From Brachypodius melanocephalos (lineage: Eukaryota; Chordata; Aves; Passeriformes; Pycnonotidae), in NCBI GenBank assembly GCA_013398615.1, contig VZSR01000520.1, forward strand, positions 18,631,849 to 18,695,848: DNA of 64,000 bases. The letters are read 5' to 3'. Below are positions 50,930 to 61,822 of this stretch, in pieces (position 1 is the stretch's first letter; the number at the start of each line of letters is the position of its first letter). Made by a program: the position numbers and the translations under genes. The notes under the pieces are model-generated. The model ran no database searches and was not told the origin of the DNA. It was given only the letters and a program-made list of their open reading frames with translations.

Positions 50930-51797
50930 GCATCTGACAGTATCCTTCTGGATAAAATGTCCAACCCAAAACTGGATAAACACATCCTATGATGAGTGAG
51001 CAACTGCCTCACAGGCTGGGCACAAAAGCTTGTAGTGAATGGGGCCACATCAGTCTGATAACTGATCACTAGTGGGGTTCTCAGGGCTCCATCCTCATCT
51101 CTGTGCTTGTAAATGCCTTCATAAATTACTTGGATGCAGAACTTGAAGGTATATTAGGTAAACTTGATGATGATACTAAATTGGGAGGGGCTGTTGACTC
51201 CCTCAAAGGCAGGGAGGCCCTACAGAAAAACCTTGACAAGTCAGAGGGCTGTGCAATCACCAACCACATGAAATTAAACAAGGGAAAGTGCCAGATCCTG
51301 CACTTGGGATGGGCAACCCTGGATGTATGGACAGACTGGGGAATGAGAGGCTGGGAAGCAGTGCCACAGAAAGGGACCTTGGGGTCCTCGTTGAATATGA
51401 GAGCACTGCCCTGGCAGCCAGGAGGGCCAAGCGTGGCCTGGGGGGTATCAGGCACAGATGGGCAAGGGAGGGGATTGTCCTGCTCTGCTCTGCACTGGGG
51501 CAGCCTCACCTCGAGTGCTGAGGGCAGTTCTGAGAGCCACAGTATGAAAAAGAGGTTAAGTGTTAGAGAGCATCCAAAGGACAGCAACAAAGATGGAGAA
51601 GGGTCTAGACAGGAAGATATACGTGGAGCAGCTGGGCCCACTTGGTCTGTTCATCCCAGAGCAGACTGAGGGAAGAGCTCATAGCTGTCTTCAGCTTCCT
51701 CATGGGGGGCAGCAGAGGGGCAGGCACTGATCTCTTCTCTCTGGTAACAGATGAAAGGCATGAAGCCATGTCAGAGTAGGGGCAGGTCTAATATGGA
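50930..51797 (+). mobile_element. CR1 LINE internal fragment lacking its 3' end
   Basis: A plus-strand CR1 fragment of about 870 bp. It begins in the reverse transcriptase domain (tatccttctggataaaatgt, ggataaacacatcctatgat), passes through the catalytic palm and thumb region, and fades at the start of the 3' untranslated region (ggtctaatatgga). The 3' tail and octamers are absent. CR1 copies are normally truncated at the 5' end and keep the 3' end, so the missing 3' end points to a later deletion or recombination. It is GC-richer than its flanks. Confidence 0.95.
51103..51521 (+). pseudogene. CR1 reverse transcriptase (ORF2) remnant, frame-broken
   Basis: The first frame (from 51103) carries FINYLDAELEGILGKL, then DDDTKLGG. 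This is the region around catalytic motif C (normally F/L-A-D-D), here with the alanine replaced by aspartate (codon 51166-51168). It continues through NKGKCQILHLG. Near 51300-51312 the similarity moves to another frame, which holds RDLGVLVEYES and SALGQPHLEC before a TGA at 51522. The frame change and stop make it a pseudogene. Endonuclease and N-terminal domains are missing. Confidence 0.9.
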
Positions 51798-54544
51798 TGA
51801 ATCAGAGCTACTACATGTGTACAGCAGACATACTCTGCAGGTGTGTAGAGGATTCCTAGGTTGCATGTGCATTTGCTGAGGAGTGTCTCTGGGCCACGTC
51901 CCATGGCATTGCAGAAGCCATCAGTTAATGCTTTACATTGTTTGGCAGGGCCAATACTTAGTCTTTGTGTACAGATGCTGGACCAAACCAGCCTTCTATT
52001 TCTTAGCATCTGATACAAGGGATCTGAAAACAAGGAATCTCTGGCATTTCTCTAGTGTAGAGAAGATCATGTATCTCTTCAAGAAGAGATACAAGGACTT
52101 TCTCCAAGGTCATTCAGTCTGGAGTAAAACCAAAGAAAAACAATCGCTACAATCCTATCTAAATGTAAAGAATAATAAATCTAACATTCTAAATGTTAAG
52201 GTATTTGCAAAGTTAGTTATTTCTCTTCCATATTACTCCTCCAAATCTTACTTTATGTCTACTTATATTGACAACTTCTTCCAAAACATTTAAGAAGCTC
52301 TAAAAATGCAGGCTACCAAAACTGTGCTTTTGTAATTTTCGTACCATTCAGTTCACAGCTGGAGTCCTTTCTGGCAAGTGAAATGAAAATTATCTCGTTA
52401 TAGCAGCTTAAGCATGTATTACTAGTCTCTTAATATGTTTCTGATAGATGCCAAAATGCTCAGACAAACCAAAATTGAAATTCTTTGTCCATGTCCGGAA
52501 GTATTTTTTTAACCTGGGGATTTAGAAAATTACATGGGTAGCTTAACAACTACATAAGCAGTGACTAAGTGAAGACCTGGAAATCACTTTTTTGAATTTA
52601 AATCTTAAAGTCTTCTTAAACTCCAATCCCAGTGCCTAAGCTTTTATATTTACTAAAATGTACTGTGATTAAATATTACACTAAGAATGCAAGATTAATC
52701 ACAATAAAGTATTGTAAGAAAAAAAAATCAAAAGTAGGAAGACTTGACCATTCTTACAGCAGAAATTGGTCAAAATTAGTTGTCAACGAGCTATGGAGTT
52801 AGGTCATTGGAATCTAAATCCTTTTTTGATACTGGAGGGCCTATGTCTAATACTATCTTCTGTGTTTTGGTCTGGCATTTCAATGGTTTTTACAGTGATA
52901 CTCAATATATTATTGTAAATTAGTAAGACTTAATCAAATGGAGACACACACTCCATTTCCTTCTTTTCTTAGCCTACAGTTTCCTACAGTGTCACTTGTT
53001 TTTGCTGAGGAAAAACAAAAGTATGCCTGGAATCGCAATTTGGAAAAAATTTGTAGATTTGTGGTAGTAGTGGCATTGACTACCTGCCATGAAGCTTTTT
53101 AATGAGCTTCACCATCTCCATATCAAGTTCAGCAATGAATGCAATTTGATCTCAAAAAGAGCCTTTTTCAGAAACCATGTAACCTTTAAAGGACCACATA
53201 TAATATATTAACTCTATTTTGATGAAAAACAAATCTGCTAGATACTTAACAGACTTCATCCTGAAGTAAAAGCTGGTATATTATGTTGTTCTTGGCAAAA
53301 TATCCTCAGACTCCTTAAAAGCTGTGATTTTCTATTACCACCCCTTTTCAATAATAATGAACATAGGGTAATCAAAAAATGTTAAATCCAGGAAAACACA
53401 GTATGGGCAGGAGTTATGTTATTCTTTTCATGCACAAGGACCAGATCCCTGTCGCTATAAATAAAGTCTGCACCACGTAAATTTATGGAACTATCTCAAT
53501 TTATAGCAATTCAGGTCTTGCAACTGCATTCGGCTTTCTAGAACTAGAGGCAATTGTTATTGGTTGATAAGGCATGTGCTGGACCTTATCTTTTTGAACA
53601 AGACATTTGCTCAGGTTTGGTCCTGTGATGACCTATGCTTTTACCAAAGGATGAGCCATCATTAACAATGTTGAAACTAAGTAACATAAACTGAACACTT
53701 TTACATTTCAAAAATGGTGTAACAGAGAGTCAGGACTGAAAAGAGGAAAAAACCCGAGCCATATAAGCAGAAGGGAGATCTAGATTTCCAGAACCAACAT
53801 TTCAAACTTCAGAGGCATCCAGGGTTTTTTTTTTCACAGAGAGAGGTTATTTGAAAAATGTGGCCATGCATCTATTTTTAGATCATTATCTCCACCCACT
53901 TCCTTTCCCATAAAGCTTGGGACAGTCAGGTGCAGGCTCAGGGCCATCTTTGACAGCAGAACCTGTCATCTAAAAGCAGTATTCTTACAGAGAACACTGA
54001 ATATAGTTCATTAGGAAAGATTCAGATAGAAGTTAGTAATGACAGTAAAAATCATATTTTTTGGTTTTCTGGCTTTACTATGACTGTAGAAATAGGCTAA
54101 GACATGTTCATTGGACTTTGGGATATTACAAATCCTTATTTCTTCTATAGCTGAATATCCAACTGTAAGTTTTGATGACTCAATATTATGTACTTTTTGG
54201 TGTAATAAGGTCTTGTTCTTCCACAAAGCAACTTATGTCCCTTGCAGCAAGTGGACTGCAGGTAGATACAAACAGTATGAAGACCTTCACATACTATGAT
54301 CTCTTTTTTCTCCCCTTTCCTATAACTCCTAGTTTCTTTTCCTTCAGATACAGATGAATACAAGTAAAGCAAGTTTGAATGGACGGTGACCATTGAACCC
54401 TTGAACTTAATTTTCCTTTCTTCAAGTCAACCAAATGGAGAATTCCACTGTAAGAGGAATCAGGTCAAAGAAGAGAATGGCTCACCACAAATACTGTTTA
54501 ATCAAAGCATAACTAGAGCATAAACAATAACAAAATTTGCCTTT
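51798..54544. other. AT-rich non-coding DNA
   Basis: No gene was recognised. Frames at 51883-52293 (136 codons) and 54011-54393 (several overlapping) have no motif and sit in AT-rich DNA. No dispersed repeat is visible between the two CR1 copies. Confidence 0.6.
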
Positions 54545-54847
54545 TAGACACATTTTTACATAGTCCAGCAGTTGGACAAGGGGCAACAGGCACAAATTTA
54601 AACACAGCAAGTTCCCTATGGATATGAGGAAAACTTCTTTTCTTCAAGGGTGACAGATCACTGCAATAGGCTGCCTGGAGAGGTTGTGGAGACTCCTTCT
54701 CTAGAGATATGCAACACCTACCTATGTGATCCTGTGCAAACTGCTCTGGATGAACCTGCCTTAGCAGGAGGTTTGGACTGGATGTTCTCCAGAGGCCCCT
54801 TCCACCCTCAAACATTCTGTGTCTCTGTAAAATTCTGTGATTCTGAA
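54545..54847 (+). mobile_element. CR1 LINE 3' end
   Basis: A plus-strand CR1 3' untranslated region. It holds ggacaaggggcaacaggcac, ggaaaacttcttttcttcaa, gcctggagaggttgtggaga and ttggactggatgttctccag in the expected order, and ends in ATTCTGTG-type octamers (54814-54846). It is strongly 5'-truncated and includes no coding sequence. The ORFs drawn over it (54513-54857 minus, 54650-55063 plus) are shadows. Confidence 0.96.
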
Positions 54848-56659
54848 TTGTACACACACCCTTTTTCCTTCACTCCATGCATGTCTCATTCTTGGAGTTT
54901 GTCACACCCAGCTTCCATCTTGAGCTTTTCTTCTCCTACTCTCATGTTATCCCAGCTGGCTTCCATCGAACATGTTCCTTTTTTCCCTCTATTTTTTAGG
55001 CGACTCAAGCTCTCTCTCTCTGCTCATGCAACCAAAACCTTTTGCACACTTTTGTTGATTTAAAGGGGCCACCTCAGGTCACTATCACTTATGCCTATAA
55101 AAACATTTCTCTTTCTTGCACCCCCATTTTGAGTGTAGATCTCCACACATCCCCCGAGGGCCACCAGAGTGTGTGGAGAGGTCCAAACTGACAGAAGTCC
55201 TAGAAAAGCACTCACTCTCAGGTTCAAGTCTCTAGCAAATACCTCACTGTATTTCTGAAGCTTAGTTTTTACATGGAATTTATAATAACAGGAAAGAGAA
55301 ATACACAGACTTTCAGTACTTGGAATGGCAATATGTCATGTGGCTAGGAAAGGTATGTCTGGGAGTATCATATAGCTGTTACTCAGCCTAGAGACAGAGG
55401 AGCTTTGTGTGGTGTGCAGTGGCTTCTTGAGCAAGTCAGACCAAAATACAAACACATGGCTGAGGCTGTTCTGGCTTAGACTGACATGGACAAGTTTCAC
55501 ACCCAAAAATAAGCAGCTATTTTTTATTATCAACAAAAACCTGTAAAGGCAAAAAATTAAGCCCAGGTATTAGACCCATCTGACTCCATTTTCACAACAG
55601 GACAACCTCTCTCTCCCTGCAATCCTCATTCAGGCAAGGACCAGAACAGTTTCATTTCAAACCACACTAAAGAGGAGACTTATGCATCATTCTCTGCCAA
55701 GCAGAGGACAGTTTCTCTTTCTGGAGACCTCACAAGGGAGAAGCTTGCTTCTTTATCTTGAAATTCAGCCATTCTGAATTACTCCAGAAAATTCTATATT
55801 TTATTAGCTTTCTAGTCATGCATAATTAGATTAAAAAGTTGCAACCACTCAGATTTCCAGTAATAGGATAGGAATAAAAATATTTTGAAAAAGTAAAAAA
55901 AATTTGTTTCTTAGAGTTTTTTAATACCCCAGATTCTAATGTTCTAAAAGATGAAAAAGGGAAGTGGAATTTTTCTCTTTGAAACTATAAGTTATGGAGG
56001 ATCCATTTAGAGTAGGATACTCTAGGGTTTGTTCATGTATTTTAAAAAAAAGGCACAATCTATAGAGGTGGGAGAGACGTGGTTGTTTAATACAGGACAT
56101 TCAATATTGTCATTGAAAGGGAACAGATGGAAAGATCTCAATCACAAAGATTAATACAGGACATCCTCTAAGTTGCCTTAGTAGGAGTTAGGCATTTTCA
56201 AAGCTTACTTGCCAACAGTATGCTTATTTGATGAAATTTATGGTCAGAAAACAGCACTCTAGAGGAAGGAAATAGGCCAGTTTCTTCTTTCCATGCAGTA
56301 CAGAAGAACCCCACAAGTCATCAGTGGCATAGGTCCCTTTGATGTATGTTTAGGCAAAACCAGTTGCAATTGGATATACAAGCAGCATATAAAACATATT
56401 TCTGGCAGCAGAGAACACAGTGTCTTAACAGAATTACATGTACATCAAAGAGTTTGAGAAAGAGATTTTTGTGATGATGAGAATGGATCCCATACAATAA
56501 CCAGTAACAGTCACTTCATGCTGCACACGATGAAGCTAAAGCAAAAAAAAAGTGTGCCACACAATGAAATTGGATATTCCACAAAAAAGTCTCCCCAAAT
56601 CCAAGTGAATTTATACTAGAAGTTTAATTTTGCTACTGGCATACTACTGACTACATTTC
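54848..56659. other. Non-coding DNA, pyrimidine-rich at left
   Basis: The first 230 bases are C/T-rich on the plus strand. A TATAAAAA at about 55097 lies just after, but nothing else supports a promoter. The rest is AT-rich. No gene was recognised, and the minus ORF at 55336-55536 is unremarkable. Confidence 0.55.
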
Positions 56660-56757
56660 ACTGTAGGACTCTGTAGTGATTTGTAGTAATTTACTAGTAG
56701 TAAATTTAGTAGTAGTAGTTTACTAGACCTGTAGTAATTTATAGTGTGTTGTAATGT
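56660..56757. repeat. Degenerate GTAGTAATTTA repeat cluster
   Basis: Variants of GTAGTAATTTA and TAGTAGTAG recur over about 100 bp, including a palindromic TACTAGTA. It looks like an expanded and decayed AT-rich satellite-like patch. Confidence 0.65.
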
Positions 56758-58761
56758 TGGTTAACTACTTACAAATGGCAAAGCCACTGCAGAAGTGAAG
56801 CTCAGTGGGTTCAAAATTTGGCTTTTGGAAACAGTATTCAAGAATTCTCTGAATTCAGGCTCTACTCAAGCACAAACATTTAGCAAACCATCTGTTAATC
56901 AACCAGAACAGTGTATGCAATCACATTTACTGAGCACAACAGCAGCCGAGATAAGCAATCCCTATTGCCATTCCCTTAGGAAATTCATGGTTTCTATATA
57001 TTGCAAATGTCTACATAGTTCTCAGTTTATAAAAGGTATTTTCTTTCTTTTGCTTCTTAGTGCATGGAGTCGCTTCACCACTCATTCTAGGCTTTCAGAT
57101 ATGCTTACTCAAACTCTTGATGTGTCATGACTCTTGTTTTCATACCCAATTATTCCTCCCTTCACCAAAAGGAAATTAATGCCTTCATAACTCCAGTTTC
57201 TGAGAAAATCTAGATACCCTGAAGGAGTTTCAAGTAGGTTCTGTGGGGCACACAACGATGGTGAACAATAAAATGTAAACAAAAATATGTAAATTAAGAA
57301 AAAACATCCACCAAGACCTGGTTGATTTGAAATATTAGGGAGATCAGATTTTCTGTTTCTTCTCCAGAAATCCTCTGTTTTAGTTAAGTTTTGCACCAAT
57401 TACATTCTTTCAAAATTCATCCTCTGTTGCATTGCTGCAGAACCACCAAATTCATTCAAATATAATAGTGACTTTGTGAGCATAGACTTGAAAAGAAATT
57501 AGCCTGCAATTACTCACTAATTTGATAGTGGTCAATCAGCAATATTATCTATAACTACTGTTTGATGTAAAATCGAGGGTCTGAACAAGGACCTGGGAAG
57601 TCAGTGCCGTGATATTTGTGCCTAAGCACTTGGTATTCTTTATCTGGAAATGGTGTACAAATTGTTTTGTCTAAGACATACTTCACTTTCGTTATTATTG
57701 TATTCTTATTACCCTCTATTAGCATGTTGCTAATAAATTATCCTTTGGTCTATTTTTTTCTTGAATAACCTCAAGGTATCTCTTAAATCACACAAACACA
57801 TTCCAAGGGGAATGTAACCCATTTCTTATCTATCAATGCATCTAAATATTTTCAAGAAAAATAAACTTGTTATGGAGAAAAAAAGGTCATAACACAAGAA
57901 AAACCCTTTAAACATCTTTAGCCTAATTCTTCTGCAAAAATGGTTCTTATAGCCATTTCAGTTTCTTGCAGACCCAAAGTTCTAGAGAGTCTCCCATTTA
58001 TGTAAAATCAGAATTATTTCAGTACTGACTCCCACTCAGCTCCCACAACAGCTCTAATTCCAACTATGGTGAGGTAATGTTTTTAAGGGTTGAAGCAAGG
58101 GGTCACAGAGTGTATGCAAACCCCAATGTCACTGGCTGTTCCTGTCTCCTGTGTTTAGAACAGCAGCCTCCAATTAGAGCTTCTCAGAAAAACTCAAAAA
58201 TTCTCACTGCAAGATGAAATTGAAGTCTTTTGAGCCAAAGATCTCTATCTTCTGGCTCCACAGCACAAAAATCTTTGCTTATTTTTTAACAGTTCCTTTA
58301 AAATCTGTATACATATGTATCCACAGACAAGTAAGCCACATTTATTCTTACTCTTTAGACAGCGCTGATTTAAGTGAAAAAAGATAAGCACATGTGTTAC
58401 AAAACCCTTTTCAATCTACTGCACTGGCAAATCTTAAATACTGTGCAACTTTTCAGAAATACTTATTTAGGGAACCTGAAGCACAGGTGGCAGAGCTGTC
58501 TGCAGAGATGTATTTTGTTTTCATAATAAGGTTCAAGCTTTCAACTTTTTTTTTTTTTAATATTGCCAAAAAGTAATTGGGTGGCAAGGGCCAAACTTTC
58601 CCATTCAAAAGGCATCTGTTGACTGTTGAAACAAGGGGCCTGAGAGTCAGAATGCAATTTGTCATTCCAGAGTATTCTGAAACAGGTGGAAGACAACCTG
58701 AATAGCATCTGTCATCATTCCAGCCCAGCTCCCTAACTACTGCTCACAAAAGGAAGCATTT
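56758..58761. other. AT-rich non-coding DNA
   Basis: The frame at 56795-57130 (111 codons, plus) and the minus frame at 57109-57399 have no recognisable motif. No dispersed repeats were seen. A T-run lies at 58547-58558. Confidence 0.6.
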
Positions 58762-58803
58762 AGGAAGATAAGGGCATTAACCTCAGGAAGATAAGGGCAT
58801 TAA
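58762..58803. repeat. 23-bp tandem duplication
   Basis: AGGAAGATAAGGGCATTAA occurs at 58762 and again at 58785 without a mismatch, separated by CCTC. The identity of the copies suggests a recent event. Confidence 0.9.
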
Positions 58804-61730
58804 CTAGACATTTTGCGTAAGATGAAAAGTCTGTCTAGTTCTGCCTGTTTCAAAGTTCTGTAGCAGTAAATAAAGGAAGCCATTAAGAAAAACAAAAAAT
58901 GTATAGAGAAATACACTTACGCATTTACAAAATTCTCACCTTTCAATTTTAAAAAAAAAATTAAAACTCCAAATATTTTAAAGTTATTTCTACAGAAAGG
59001 TCTACTGATAAATCTTTTGGTCTGCACAAGTTCAAAGACTAAATTTATTGCTGCTTCCAGGAAAAATACTAACAAATTTCAAAGAAAGTGACAACAACCT
59101 GTTTCAGATTTGCTAACAGTCTTAACTAGTATCCAAGCATGAACACTGAATTCTTTTCAGCAGGACATGGTACAGATTTTCCGAGGTCTGGATCATAATT
59201 CCCACCTATAAATATTAAATTAATGACACTAATTTTTTTGTCACAATTACATCATTGCAAGTCTGTTGTAACTACAATGCAAGTACAGCAAGATACTACC
59301 ATTTTTGTTTAGCCCTAGCTAGTCTCACTTATGGAAAGAGTGACTACAGCTAATTTTTAAATCCTGTAGCTCTCAGCTCTGCTGTGAACTACTCAGCTAC
59401 AGCCAAGATCTGGCTTCATTATTACTGCATTTCCTGCCACCTGCTCCCCACAGCTTCAGTTAGCACTAGTCACCTATGAAGAAGTCTACCAAAGTCAAAA
59501 CAAGAAGTCTTCTGTCATATTGGGTTTTATGATCTCAGCAGAGAGAAGAATCCCTGACCTGGGATTCTATTGCATTCTCTCGGATGGATGATAAGCCAAT
59601 AAAATTAAAATCGGAATGTCTTCATAGCCTGTGGAGTACCATCTCAGAATCCCACTACTTTCACTAGATCTTTATCAGCTAGAAGTGAAACAGGGTCTGT
59701 GAGACTCCTCTGTGACGGTTCTGCAAAATCTCAGTAACTTTATTTGTTCAATTCACTATGTGGCAATAAGTACTTACTCCATGCTTCCAAATAAAAGCTT
59801 AATGAATTTTGAAGTGTTTTCTTTTCTTCTGAACAAAAACCTGTCATTCTTTGTCTGTCTTTCCCAATCAGCTTCGGTTTGGACGTTTTAAAAGATAATA
59901 AGTTAATGGAATTTATTGGCAAAAGTACAATAAATCTCAGTAAAATACAATTGCCCATTTTTCACAAATGTGTTCCAAGGAAATGAGTGATAAACAGAGT
60001 AGTAAATGTAGCTGAGTCAATGAGTGATCTGCCTGAAGAATGCTTACCCTTGCAGCAAAGACAGAATGCTGTGATGAGAAACATTACTGGAGATAATAAT
60101 GAATGCATTTTTTGACAGTTACTCTATAAGAGAAATAATTTTCCAGTGTTTTTCACTCTTTATTTTACTCTTCAATTATTCTCATGTCTCCAAGTACCCT
60201 TTAAATAATATCACTTGCAAAACCAGCCAAAAAGTGGTTTTTGGCTCCAAAGAAGTCAGAAGAATTTATAAGCTGTTTTTCCTCCTATCCTTGGAGCTAC
60301 TCCCAGTAGAAGCCAAATTCATAAATCTGCAACTCAACACCAGGAATGACAAGTTAATCTTATCAGTGTTGTCAAGGTCTAATCCAATGACCTCAGGCAT
60401 AGGACATCTGACAGATGGTGAACCACAACAGCTAATTTCAATTTCAATGAAAGCCCTTTAAGATTATTGTTTTCTTATGTGTTCTTACACTGAGATGTCC
60501 AAAGACACAGTGAGAACTTTCAGTCCAGACTAAAATTCAAGGCCTTACAAAGCCCCTGGTAAGCATCATAGTTCAACCAAGTAGGTGGTAGGCAAGTCTT
60601 CAGAGATGCAGGGATTTGTTTCAGATAATCAGTATCCAAAAGATGAGATGCTGAAGTAATCTGAAAATGTGCTCTCTAAATATCTCAGTTCTAGACATCT
60701 TCTTGGAAATTTCTTCTACTGAGTCTAAGGACTATCTAGGAGCCATATTTCATGTAATATATCAGTCCCTCTGCTTCTGGACAGAAACAGGAGATAGTAT
60801 AGCTAAATTCATTATGACAGTCAAAGAACAAACTGCCAAATACTTGTGAAACTTGCTGAATGTTTAAGACACTTCAATCCAATTGGTCAGTCTTGATTAA
60901 AATGATTCATATATTTCTACCAAAAACAAAGAAGGCAAATAGGTTCTCAGTAGCATTATGAGGATGAATGTTTGGTCTCTTGCACATGCTCTCAACACAC
61001 TGCTTCATATTTCATGTCAAGTATGAGGAAAACCTCAGATCAATCACTGTGAAAGCAAAACAATACTTCCTTCTTTCCACGGTGCTGTCTGGAAGAGATT
61101 ATGAAATGATTTTCAGGTTTATGATGTGAAATCCTGGTCCTGCTCAAATTAAAGGCCTATCTCCTGCTGACTCTAATAGAGCCAACATTTTATCTGTGAA
61201 GAGCTGAGAAAGAGTTGGAGACCCTAAGAGGAGGAAGGAGCCAGACTCTCAGCCTACCTAGCAGGTGTCCACCACATGTCCTAAATATGTCTGTGGGTCT
61301 TTGCTGCTTATTGAGAAAACAACGTCACAGTAGCATTCTTACCTCTAATGAAAGTTAATTAATATCTTCCTTGGAAAATGATAGCTCTTTCAAGAATCAC
61401 GGTCCTGATCATGATGAGGAGACATGGCTTGCCTGATCATACAGCAGAGGAGAATCCTTCTACAGCAGCTGCATTTCATGAAAGAAAAAAATGCAATTAC
61501 TTGGTAATCATGTCTGGTTGCATATACATCAAGAATAGCTCTGGATGGCTGTGACTAAGAATGTAATACGCTGACACTGCCTTGTACTCTTGTCTATTGC
61601 AAAGTGAGCCTTCTTCAATGCCTCCCTAGACCCCATTAACTTTTCAGCAGACACAATCTAGTTTTGAGTTATTTCAGTGGAAAATGTAATTGAATTTGAA
61701 AGCACATTTGAAAGGTACTTTCTTATCTTC
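58804..61730. other. AT-rich non-coding DNA
   Basis: No gene was recognised. The plus frame at 60099-60461 (120 codons) is the longest; it is hydrophobic at its start and without motif. The minus frame at 59740-59958 is also unsupported. Confidence 0.6.
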
Positions 61731-61822
61731 GAATAACAGAATCAGAGAAGGGTTTGGGTTGAAATGACCTTTACAGATCATCTAGCCAACCCCTCTGCCA
61801 TGGGCATAATCATGGATACAGT
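61731..61822 (-). mobile_element. CR1 LINE 3' tip, minus strand
   Basis: This is the reverse complement of the CR1 3' end. Read on plus, acagaatcagagaagggttt is followed by gggttgaaatgacctttaca, gatcatctagccaacccctc and tgccatgggcata. The octamer end lies at the left, so the element points left. Only about 90 bp remain, a very short 5'-truncated copy. Confidence 0.85.

Noticed and set aside
54650..55063. 137-codon plus-strand ORF
   Set aside because: Its first half is CR1 3' untranslated region and the rest is a pyrimidine-rich stretch.
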